Below are positions 36,301-47,600 of a stretch of 64,000 bases of DNA, one piece after another. A program made the position numbers and the translations under genes. The notes under the pieces are model-generated. The model was not told the DNA's origin. It made no database searches and saw only the letters and a list, made by a program, of their open reading frames with translations. The stretch covers positions 4,774,001-4,838,000 of the forward strand of contig OX359201.1 in assembly GCA_947172415.1 (NCBI GenBank), written 5' to 3'. The stretch is from Chondrosia reniformis. Lineage: Eukaryota > Porifera > Demospongiae > Chondrillida > Chondrillidae. The number at the start of each line of letters is the position of its first letter. Position 1 is the first letter of the stretch.

Positions 36301-36389
36301 ATTATGAATAAAAAGAACACTTCATGCCAAGGATGCATAAAGAATGAGACAAAGATTTCCAGGTTCACTGATCACCACGATCCTAGACC

Positions 36390-36760
36390 ACATCGCCATT
36401 GCTGGATAGCTGTGCTGTCATCCCATTATGACTCCGCACAGCATTGTGGAGTGAATTGGCAAAGCTGGGTGTCCCTGACAATGTCATCAACCTTGTGAAG
36501 TCCTTTAATAATATGCCTTATTCAAGTCTACAAAGGTGATGAACTGCTTTGACCTGTGCTCTACTAACTTCTCCACCAGCTGCCGAAGGGTAAAGGTCAT
36601 GTCCGAGCAGCCTCGACCCTTGCGGAACTCACACTTGTACTCTGGTAGCTCAGTCTCTGCTAGTCTCTCTTGGAGGATCCTGGCCATCACCGCAACCTCC
36701 AGCAGGGAGATCCCTCTCCAGTTGTCACACCCATTAGCACATATGTGTACATGATGTCGA
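36390..36760. mobile_element. Rearranged non-LTR retrotransposon RT fragment
   Basis: On the minus strand 36505-36690 reads ILQERLAETELPEYKCEFRKG and FVDLNKAYY, a LINE reverse transcriptase motif-A region. On the + strand 36420-36500 reads RTALWSELAKLGVPDNVINL, which is the part that follows it in the same kind of protein. The two pieces are head to head, with a junction near 36505-36510. It is truncated on both sides. Confidence 0.7.
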
Positions 36761-36796
36761 ATTGCGGTTATATGTATATACCCATATAGGTGAAAT

Positions 36797-39365
36797 TGCA
36801 GTTATAATAATAATAATAATGATTTTTATTAAAGTGACATGCTATCACAATGCTAAAAAAATCAGTCAGGAATAGCCCAACCCATGGTGGGTTTACAAGT
36901 CACTGGCAGGGGGTATACATTTCCAGGGCCATGCAAGGAGGGCGTGTGTATTACAAAACCTTTATGGAACAAAAATTAGTGCGAATGAGTGAGAGATTTA
37001 CGATGAATGTACATACTGTAAATATAATTTGAGATTGTTTGATTTGGGTATGTTGGGATGAAGTGTTTTTTTTGGATACTTGGGTAAGAGTTTCTAATTA
37101 GGGGATAAAAGTGAGCACTCAGCAAAAAGATTACATCTTATATGATTGAAAGCTGGACAGGTTGTAATAAAATGAGTGGAGTCCTCTATTGCACCACAGT
37201 TACACAGCTGGCAAATCCTGCTCTCCAGATCAACCTTAGGGTGTCTCAATCTGCCCTTCTCAATTTCGAGAGGGAGGCACCTACACCTCAGGGCCGCCAG
37301 GACTCTCCTTTTATCAAAATTACTGGTCCTTATATAGTCATCAGTTGAAGGCGTTCTCTTAATGAGCCTGTAGTCAGCTAACCTGCCCCCAGATATCTAA
37401 TGTTTTTGTCTATAGTGTCTAGTCTTAAGGTCCAATCTTGTAAGGCTAATTTATTTATAAGTTGCATTGTATGACTAAGGAATTGTGATCTATCATACAT
37501 GATGGTGCATGTTGTTCATGAAATTACTGGGGTTAGAAATAGCAGGATAAGGAGCATCATTGGGGGTAATTAATTTAGAGATTACATCCATCGCATTGCT
37601 ATACCATGTATCTTTGAGGTTAAGTTTGGCTAAAAACAATAATACCTTCTTGGGCATGCATTTAATAGGGAGATCACAAAGGTGATGCCAGAATTTAATG
37701 GTGGTAAATTTAGTATGCCAGTGTAATGGCTTCCAGTTTAGTTCACCAATGCATGAGTCCAACAAGAGGAGCAGTCTTACCAAGGCCTATAAACGATCTC
37801 ATGACATTGTTTTGTACCAATTCAAGGGCCTGATATTCTTTTGCACCCCAGACATGTGAGCTATAACTAATTATACTTAGGACTAGTGTTCAGTATAGAT
37901 GACTAAAGATGTTATAATGGAAGTTACCATACGCTCTAGATTTAGCTGTTAAGAGGTTGGCAGCTTTGGAGGCTTTCTTCGATATTAATGCAATAGATTT
38001 GCTCCAGGTTAAATGTTGGTTTAGTGATAAACCTAAGTAATTATAACCTTTGGGGTATTCTATGTGAGAGGAGCCTATATGAAATTTGAACTGTGATAGT
38101 TTGTGTTGAGTCGGGCGGAAATGAATGACCTTAGACTTATTGGTGTTAATTTGGAGTTATCATTTAGCACACCAAACATGGAGTATATCTAGTAGATGTT
38201 GCAAATCATTTACTGATTCTGCACAGGTTGCAATATCATCTACATAGAGAAGACAACTTAATTTATCATTATATATATTGATGCCAAGATGGCACTTTTT
38301 GAGGTCTATGGCCAAGTCATTAATATATAAATGTTGAAAAGTGTAGGGGAGAGGGCGTCCTTATTTTACACCCTGATCTACCTTAAAGTATTCTGTAAAG
38401 GTATCGTTAATTTTATTGTGTAGTGGACATTAGAGTACATGACATTGTGTATACTTTGAATAACCTTAAGTAATTTGCCTCTCACACCAATCCTCTGTAG
38501 TTTATCCCAGAGATGATTTCTAGGGATAGAGTCGAAGGCTTTCCTAAAGTCAATAAAGCAGACAAGGGTGTTAAATTTCATTTTCATTCTAGCTTCAATT
38601 ACACTACTTAAGGAGAAAAGATGGTCGGCACAGCTTCTTTGTTTTCTAAAGCCATACTGATCCTCAACAAGTAAATCATTAATTTCTAAGTATGAACTCA
38701 GTCTTTTTTTAAGTATGTGGCAGAAAACCTTTAGGATGATTGATTGTATGGCAATACCTCTGTAATTTTCAGGGGAGTAGGGGTCATTGTTATTTTTAGG
38801 GATATAGGGCATATTAAGGTGTTATCCCAAGAGGAAGGAATTAGTCCAGAGTCAAAGCAATAGTTATAAAGCACAAGTAGGTATCTCTTGACCATTTCGT
38901 TTTTAAGAATTGAGGTAGTAATTCCATCTAATCCGCGGGATTTGTTTTCTCCTAATAGGCTAATAGCTAAATCAATCTCCTCAGGGGTAATAGTCACATC
39001 TCATTCCTTTGGGGACATTAGAGGGGTAGGTAACTCATTACTGGGGTCATGATCAGCGTTAATGTGGTTTACATCATAGGGTTACAGTCAGTTGTTCCTG
39101 CATACATACTTTTGAAGAAGGACAACCAAGAATCTTTAACAACCCTAGGATCATTACTAAGATTACCATCATGCAGTCTAACTTTCCTAGCTGCAGTAAG
39201 GGAGCTACTCCACCAGGGTTTTTTAGAGGATCTAATGTAACTGGAGGAAGATTTATGTAAAACTGAAGTAGTATGGGGGGGCAGGGGGGATAATAGTAAT
39301 GAGAAATGTACTGTAGTTGGCTTCTAGGGAGGGGTGTGTAACTATAGAATATTGATATATATATA
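36797..39365 (-). mobile_element. 5'-truncated LINE (non-LTR retrotransposon)
   Basis: Minus-strand reading from about 39365: linker (KPWWSSSLTAARKVRLHD), then reverse transcriptase with NYRGIAIQSI, EDQYGFRKQRSCADHLF and motif A VCFIDFRKAFDSIPR (38378-38997). Motif C YVDD is at about 38234-38245. A C-terminal Cys-rich motif (ICQLCNCGAIEDSTHFITTC) is at about 37150-37240. The 3' end has an ATT trinucleotide tail (36797-36815). The endonuclease domain is missing. The frame is broken in several places, for example between the 38731-38997 and 38378-38812 frames. Clade not assigned. Confidence 0.8.
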
Positions 39366-39489
39366 TATATTGATGCAAAAGAAATTCGTTTAGTCAACCG
39401 TATTAAAACTTTGGTAATTTAAGCTCCGTCTTCCCTTTCTTTTGTCAATGTGTAGGAATAAGGACTATTTATTGTGATCATTATGAGAA

Positions 39490-39640
39490 TAAAGCCTTGT
39501 TGAGCGTCAGCAACATGAATTTATCAATTTCCTACTTGATATGCCCATTCTTGTATTACTGATGTAAGACCTCCGGGTTGAAATGTCCAGAATTAGTAAA
39601 ATTTATGTTACTGACATTTAACAAGGCTTTATTCTTATCC
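39490..39640. repeat. Imperfect hairpin
   Basis: GAATAAAGCCTTGTTGAG and ACAAGGCTTTATTCTTAT face each other across about 110 nt. It lies just outside the long inverted arm that starts at 39657. Confidence 0.5.
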
Positions 39641-39656
39641 ATGTGTGTACATACAG

Positions 39657-40122
39657 TTGAATCTCATAACAAAATTGCTCAGAGTGAATGTCTAAGTATA
39701 GTGAAGTACTTAGCTGGCTAATTACACTCAAGTACACTACACAGTGCAAGTTACTGGCAAATATATAGAATATTAAAATTAAAATCAAGTACTAGCTACA
39801 CAGTGCAAGTTACAATTATGTTAATTGCCGAGCGAGTTGGGACAAATCTACTGCATAGAGAGAAGTAGTTGATACAGATCATATCCAAGGTAGAACACAT
39901 GGCCTACCAATTACCTTTTCACACCTTAGTATAGACTGAAGATGATGCATATGCATGCCATATATCAACAAAGGTTCCAGTCTTAAAGGGATCTCAGCTA
40001 ATAACCACAGCAGATTTGATTTGCCTTGTGAGGGAGCTAAGAATACCGACAGTTGGTTGCATGCATTCGCATAATCAACAGGGTTAGAGACCAATTTGTA
40101 ACTTGCAATTGTACACAAGGAC
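39657..40122. repeat. Left long inverted arm of a 6.3-kb segment
   Basis: Starts CAGTTGAATCTCATA after TA and is complementary to 45466-45963, which ends GAGATTCTACTG before TA. The inner part is the same family as the foldback at 30683-31597. The pair encloses the N-terminal exons of gene 4. Confidence 0.75.
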
Positions 40123-40249
40123 AAGCTTTAGTTAACGAAGCTTTTCTATCATTATTTATAATGTTCAAGACACTTAAGCGTCCTCAATCGTTAAGATTAT
40201 GAATATTTATATTAAATCTCACCGAAGTGGCCAAGTAGTTCGAGTTAAT

Positions 40250-40274
40250 TCGGGGGGGGGGGGGGGGGGGGGGC
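40250..40274. repeat. Poly-G run
   Basis: An uninterrupted run of more than 20 G follows AATTC. It can form a quadruplex on the + strand, and assembly length may be unreliable. Confidence 0.85.
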
Positions 40275-40422
40275 GGCAGTCCCAAGAGTTTTAAACTCGA
40301 AATACTTGTTTCATTTATCAGTTACTCTTGTGCAGACAATAAACATACATATGTATGTCTACATGTAAGAGAATGTTGTCAAAGTGATATATTATTTATT
40401 TGTTTATCGCTTCAGCTGCAGG

Positions 40423-40695
40423 AGGAGCCATCACAGTTGACGCAGCTACCAGATGATATAAACAAGGTACCTCCTGGCATGGACAAACTGCATGACCGAC
40501 TTTGAAAGCGACCTTGGTCCATACTGGGAAGTATGGTATAGCCTGAAGGTTCACTGCATTCCTGATCTGTGTGAAACTAATTACTTAAACTTCAGGAAGG
40601 CCCTCATTATCCTTCAGACATGGACAGAGCATGCAGGAAGAAGGAAGCTGGAAGACACTAACTGTCCTAAACAGATTAAAGCTAAGAGGAATTGA
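40423..40695 (+). CDS. Hypothetical exon(s), possibly degenerate
   Basis: After TTTATCGCTTCAG an open stretch reads LQEEPSQLTQLPDDINK before a possible donor GTACCT. In another frame 40492-40695 encodes 67 residues starting MTDFESDLGPYWEVWYSL and ending in a basic tail. Composition is protein-like (few Ile/Tyr-rich AT codons), unlike the flanks. No family is recognised. It could be a decayed member of the gene 4 N-terminal family or a short gene. Confidence 0.3.
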
Positions 40696-40904
40696 ATCCA
40701 AAATAGTTGTGGAATGAAAGAGGGTTTTGCTCTACTTGATTCAGATATCAACTTGACCAGGATATCATTCATGTCTGCTCACTCCTTCTGTCCCTGATGG
40801 TCCAGCAGTTGTGAATCAGTTGTGATTTCCAACATCTGAAAGGAATAAAAAACTAAACCCGAAATAATGTAAATATATAGAAACTTAAATCAAAAAGTGT
40901 ACAT

Positions 40905-41010
40905 GTATCTTCATCTAAAGCTCTCTTTAGGTTTAGTTCCCCTATAGGCTCTTTTTACAGAATAGGCATATAGCATGTAGGAAAATGGTATCTTAGATTT
41001 TTCATGTAAT
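40905..41010 (+). repeat. Dispersed repeat copy
   Basis: CTTCATCTAAAGCTCTCTTTAGG to TTTTTCATG matches the complement of 26822-26900 well, so these two form one subfamily of the dispersed repeat described at 387-480. Confidence 0.65.
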
Positions 41011-41694
41011 TATACTTATTGCAGAAATTTTGTATATAACTTACTGATTTAGATCTAAAATATACTTTTGGTACTCAGGTCCATTTTATTTATGAAATAT
41101 ATATATACTGTACATGCATGCTTTCAGTATATAGACTTACAGATGCGGCCTTTGTAATTCCGGGGATCCTAACTGTATATAAAAATGAAACTAAATATAT
41201 CTAGATTTAAGATAATTAGTTTCATTTGTATAGGATCCCATTTTGGAATGTATTGCTGCATAATAAAGCTGAAGAGCACATGAACAGACAACCAGAAAGA
41301 AACTATATACACCTGCTCTGATTACCCAGACCTATAGGATTAATGTCTTTTTATAATACCAGTATATTGTAGTTGTCAATGATTGCCATCTGACCTTCCA
41401 TATACAATGTCTACTACTGGCTGTAGAAAGGAACTGCTTGTAATTGATCACTACCAGTTCTGATTAAGCATGAACTACTATGGACTGCACATGTCTACTA
41501 TACGACCCATGCAATTTCAAACCTCAACCGTTGACATATATATTGGAATTAAGGCGGAGTATACTCAAACCCACAATTTTATGACTCTATAATAAGGAGG
41601 CGGCACCCGTGGCCAGCCGAATTCAGGTAACTAAGCAAGAGTCTGGAGAGAGTTGCCCCCTCACATGATGTAATCCACCTCCCACCTCGAAACA

Positions 41695-44600
41695 ATGGAG
41701 GAAAAGATCGTCGACTTCCTTAACGAACCTGATTTTAACCAACGGTTTCTTAACTACAACGACTCAAGGAAATGGGTGCCAACGCTCCAAATAAACAATG
41801 CCATTGAACCTACCGATTCTCAGGCGATCCAGTCGAAGCCTACTAGCAAGGAAGCTAATAATTATTTACTCACTCTTCTCGTCCAGGATCCTTCACTTAG
41901 AAAACTGAGAGCACTTTCTGAGGCTTTGAAGGAAAATAAAACTCACGATAACCAGCAAACATTAGCGGAGATGATTGACCTTTTCTTAAAATCGCAAGGT
42001 ACAGTCAAATTATATACATGTAAGCTGAGAATGAAACTTTGTCTCATATTACCGTATTTCACTAGAACCTCAAACAGTTTCCATTGAAAGGGAGGGACCG
42101 AGACATGATGCTGGACTACAGAAATACGACATCACCGCCGATTCGTGTCTTCAGGCCATGCAGTGTACCTTAGCGAGCCGTCCCGTACAAAGTGCAAAGG
42201 ACTTAATGATGTCCCTTTACTTTTTTACATATTCCCTCATCGTAACATTGTTCACAGAGGGACACCTAGACATAATCAAGGAGCAGGCTCTCCGGATTAT
42301 TGATCGTGGAGACAGCTTTAGGGTAGAAGGAAAGGAGAAATCAGTTGTCATGGCAGCTGAGTCTGTTGAGAAAGTTTTAGATTATCTTGGCATTCCTAAA
42401 ATGTGGGATGACCTCCAGCTGTTTGTATACATTCTTCTTCCACTCAAGAATTGTGATTTGAGCTGCTACAAGGAGGTTATGGGGAACCTGGATCACTACA
42501 AACAACATTTCTTTCAATATCAGAAGGTCCAGCATATGTTGAAGAATACTAAGGCACTCCGAGGACCTGAGAAGACCCCAGGACAAGATCAGGTAGAGGT
42601 GCATTTTACAGTAGAAAATAACATTTTTCAGCTCCAATATAGTACCTGTAACAAGCTATTGTTGGTAGTACTAGCGGAAGGTGCAGGTATTCCACGAGAT
42701 AAGATTGAATGTGGTCCAGTTCTACCAGGCAGCTCCATTATTACCTTCTACATACCAAAGCAGTATATTCAATCAGTGAACAAGACCTTCTACAAAGGAG
42801 CAGTCATTTGGGCTATGCTAGAGCTTAGAGTCACAAGGATTGAGATCCTTGGTCACTTTCACTTTGATGTCAACTGGAACACAGCCGTGTTACCTATAAG
42901 AGACAGTCTTCTGTCTAATGGAGACCTCTTTAGGAATACCAAGGTATGTATAAAATTTGATTCATTTATGATGCTAACAAATTATTTTTATTGTCAATTT
43001 AATATTATTTAGATATTACCAAAAGCCTTCCAAGCTATTGTAGAATTACTGGTGAGATTTGCTTCAACTTGATAGTATGTAAGACAACTTTACATATACG
43101 TACTTTGCATTCCTTAAAGCTTCCACACTAGTTTGGCTTGCAATTACCCAGATCTCCAGTTTCCTATTAACATGCACTACTTAATCAGCAAAGTAGTAGA
43201 TAATAATATAGGAATGTATAAATGACACCTTTATATGTCAAGTGCATGAGGATCTATCTCTTAGCCAGGATGCCATAACACATGAAATACTTTTGTGAAG
43301 ATTCTATGTATATACTGTATATGAATCTGATTGGTGACACCTGAAACATGATGACTGTTAAATGAGTGTGACTTAATCTTAATATGGTAGTTGGGTGTGG
43401 AGACACAATGTTGGTGTGATGTTATGAATACTATTACTTTTCTGTGAATACTGTTAGCTGGTTATGAATTATGCAATTGTATCTAAATAAGTAGTCTTTC
43501 ACTTCAATTTGTAAAGTTTTGCTTTCTCTGGCCCTGTAAACATATTTATGACACCATAACCTTTGCACTGGCTCCTTTTCACATAATAAGTATATATCCA
43601 CTCCTTACAGCCTCCCCTTCCTGGGAAGAAAGCTCTCCCTCTCCAGAGGTACCAGGCACAACTCTTGTCAGATTCCTTCTCTGATGTACTCCTGTTTAGT
43701 CAAGGTGAGATGTGCAGTTGTATGATTTTCTATTTACATTATTATACCAACTTGGGACTGGGAACTTTGGGAATATGAATGATGTTGAATGGCTTTGTAA
43801 AGGATTTTAACTTATTTGTACATATTATCAAATTGTTATCATGTTCCCTTAAGATATTGGGGGAGGGGGAGGAGTTAGAGTGGGTGTTCTGTATGTATAT
43901 GCAATAAACTCTTTTGTTTCTCACCAGAAGACAAACCAAAATGGTGGGATGATAAGAGATTACCAGTGGACAAAAGAGAACTGGAGGTAAAGAAATGTGT
44001 GTTTGTATTCGTTGGTATGTTTCATCACTCCAAATAATATATATGTGACCGTCCATGCGAAAGGGGAATTTTCGTGTATGAAACGGAAATAGTGTTTTTA
44101 ATATCATTTGAAAGGGCTTCCACACTATACTAACTTGCACACAAGGGACATCATATGATATACATATATAAAGGCCTTGCATGGTCCTTGTGTACAAGTT
44201 ACAAAATGGTCTCTAACCCTGTTGATGTGAAGGACTTCTGCGTGGCTAGGTTCTTGCATATCGGTACGATCGAGGGAACCACACTAGCCAAAATCAACTT
44301 AGAATAGATTCCAAACGTTTCGGTCCAATCCAGGACCTTCATCAGTGGAATTAACACTTACAAAACTGAGATGGCAGACTTTATACACATGAAAAAAGCG
44401 GAAATAAGGTGTGAATAAATGTGTTGCTAGGGGATGACAGCTTGCATGCATGAGGTATGAGTCCTGTTGTTTAACTGTGATGTGATATACTGGTATAATG
44501 GAATATAAAGTAACTGAAATATGCTAACATGCAGTGACACAGTCTAATAATCAAGAGGGTGTGTAGAGGTGGATAAGTGGGTTGTACACCCCTGGCAACG

Positions 44601-47600
44601 GGCCTTCATCTCGGTTCATCTTATGCCGTTCTGTTCGGATGTGCCAGGCTTCAAGGGTGCATCTCTGGCGGTACCGATGGTTGCGGTCCACCACTTCTGC
44701 ATCCTCCCACTTGATGGTGTGGTCCTCCTCCATGGCATGCTCTGCCACCGCTGACTGGGCTGCCTCGCCTAACCTCAGGGCCCTCTTGTGCTCTGTGAGG
44801 CGGTGCTTCAGCGTCCTGCTGGTCTGACCGATGTAGACTTTGGGGCAGTTTCCACAAGGAATCCTGTAGACTACACCAGTTCTTTGCGCAAACATCGGTC
44901 AGACCAGCAGGACGCTGAAGCACCGCCTCACAGAGCACAAGAGGGCCCTGAGGTTAGGCGAGGCAGCCCAGTCAGCGGTGGCAGAGCATGCCATGGAGGA
45001 GGACCACACCATCAAGTGGGAGGATGCAGAAGTGGTGGACCGCAACCATCGGTACCGCCAGAGATGCACCCTTGAAGCCTGGCACATCCGAACAGAACGG
45101 CATAAGATGAACCGAGATGAAGGCCCGTTGCCAGGGGTGTACAACCCACTTATCCACCTCTACACACCCTCTTGATTATTAGACTGTGTCACTGCATGTT
45201 AGCATATTTCAGTTACTTTATATTCCATTATACCAGTATATCACATCACAGTTAAACAACAGGACTCATACCTCATGCATGCAAGCTGTCATCCCCTAGC
45301 AACACATTTATTCACACCTTATTTCCGCTTTTTTCATGTGTATAAAGTCTGCCATCTCAGTTTTGTAAGTGTTAATTCCACTGATGAAGGTCCTGGATTG
45401 GACCGAAACGTTTGGAATCTATTCTAAGTTGATTTTGGCTAGTGTGGTTCCCTCGATCGTACCGATAACCCTGTTGATTATGCAAATGCATGCAACCAAC
45501 CGTCGGTATTCTTAGCTCCCTCACAAGGCGAATCAAATCTGCTGTGGTTATTAGCTGGGACCCCTTTAAGACTGGAACCTTTGTTGATATATGGCATGCA
45601 TATGCATCATCTTCAGTCTATACTAAGGTGTGAAAAGGTAATTGGTAGGCCATGTATTCTAGCTTGCAATTGGATAATCTGTATCAGCTACTACTCTCTA
45701 TGCATGCAGTAGTTGAGGATTTCAAAGCCTACAACTATACTATTTAAAATACTGATTATCCTATGGTTCACTTGGATCTCTTAAATTTGTAACTTGTACT
45801 GTGTAGTACTTGATTGTAATTTTAATATTTTATATATTTGCCAGTAACTTGTACTGTGTAGTGTACTTGAGTGTAATTAGCTAACAAAGTATTTCACTAT
45901 ACTTATAGACATTCACTATGAGCAATTTCGGTATGAGCAATTTCATTATGAGATTCTACTGTATATACACATGGATGAGAATATACGTAAGCCTTATAAA
46001 ATACATACACACATGGCCCAGTAGACAAAGGAATAAAGAGAAGACTCAATCTTGTATCCTCATCCAAAGCTCTCATTAGACTGATCAAACATGGGAAGAC
46101 TACGTATTTTACCAGAAAGTGGCTTATTATAATTAAATTATATGTTTTTAATTACAACTTTACGTACTCATTTTTGCTGACAGCACAAAAAAATTGCAAC
46201 TATATCGTCAGAAGCTGAAAAGAATGTGATGCTTCTCAGGAGTGACAAAGATGTTATAGAAGGCACTAAAAGAGAAGTGGAGAAATCTCTAGAGGAACAC
46301 AAGGTGCAGCTCAGAGAAGTGGAGATGACAAAGGCTAACCTCAAATCACACAGTACGTAGGAATAGTGACTCTTGGAAAAATAGTATATAAAATACAACA
46401 GCAAATATTTGAATGTAGACATTAAAGTTGAAGAGGAAATGAAAGTTTTGAAAAGACAAATAGAAGAGCTAACTAAAGAGGTAATTAATAAAAGAAATGG
46501 CCTCTTTTTAAATTCACACATGGCCAACCTGTAATAAAACAACTTTAGTTTTAAATTGACACTAATTTTGAGTCATGCATTACAATATTGCAAAATGGAT
46601 ACCTACACTATAATTATTACCCACACTTGTGTATGTTCCTGTGTATATTGTATTGATAATGATGCTTTCATTTCTCTATTTCACTCTGCTGACAGTATGA
46701 AAAGATTAAATTAAAGCTATCAGAATCTGAAAATTGGTCAGCCTTGCTTGAAACAGATTACAAGGCACAACTCAGTGAAATGAAGGTCAGGGAAAGTGAT
46801 CTGAAATCACAAAGTGAGTGAAGACTGTATTAGATATAGCATGGCCATATCTTGACTGCATGCACCTTATTGCCTTTACAGTTGAATTGAGAGACAAAGA
46901 AGTGAAGATGATCAAGGAGCAGAATGAAAAAGAGATGAAAAGGAAGCAACAGGAGGTATACACATACACATATAGTTGATTTTAATTGAACCTGACCTAT
47001 CCTTTGTAAGTTTGAGGAGACTGCTGCTAGGTTAGCAGATTCTGAAAGTGATAAAGAAGCAACTAAGCAAGAACTGAAGAAAAGGGTAGAGGAATACAAA
47101 GCAAAGCTCAGAGAAATGGAGTCACAAAGTGAGAAGAGACACATGCATATGTGTATAACATACCTCAGTATAAAGAGTATACAATGAAATGTACATTGCA
47201 TACCCCATATATTGTCTATCTATTCACACAAACTTGAAATGTTACATGTAGTCCACATGAAAGATGACAAAATGAAGTCTTTACTAGAAGAAGTTAAAAG
47301 ATTGTCAACAGAGAAACAACAAAAGGTATAATTTTTCAATCCATACAGTACGTACAATGATTATTCCTGTTAAGCACTTAAGAGCTTCTGGATTCCATGC
47401 TGCCATGTGAGATTATTTTTACCAACTTCTTTTACTTACAACTTACAATAGGATTAACTTAAAAGTTTGATTAATAAAATTTCACTGACATTATTTGTAT
47501 TTTCCTAAATACGGTACAGGTCAAAAGAAACTTGGCGATTTTTGCATTTTTCCGCTGTTGGACAATGCCACCGTCTGCAGTTGGCCACGCAGCTGTCTGA

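Larger units (their letters stand above)
44227..45465. mobile_element. Inverted pair of Penelope-like element 3' ends
   Basis: The element is flanked by a 13-bp duplication, TAACCCTGTTGAT, at 44214-44226 and 45466-45478. The left arm (44260-44832) and right arm (44894-45465) are complementary around a 61-nt stretch present once. Each arm encodes a GIY-YIG endonuclease domain (VVYRI, YIGQTSRTLKHRL) of the kind at the C-terminus of Penelope-like retroelements, followed by a non-coding tail with a hammerhead motif. No reverse transcriptase is present. It is a truncated, fossil copy inserted in a foldback arm. Confidence 0.85.

Noticed and set aside
42190-42256. A possible small intron in gene 4 exon 2 (hydrophobic SLYFFTYSLIVTLF stretch before TTCACAG)
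   Set aside because: There is an acceptor-like end but no acceptable donor, and the frame is open throughout, so I kept one exon. It is worth a glance if transcripts exist.
43742-44197. 151-codon minus-strand frame
   Set aside because: It overlaps a phase-consistent + strand exon (43928-43986) and foldback sequence, and has no domain signature.
44651-45075. Arg/His-rich frames over the Penelope-like arms, such as those starting MLCEAVLQRPAG
   Set aside because: They are alternative frames of the GIY-YIG coding arms, mirrored by the inverted repeat.
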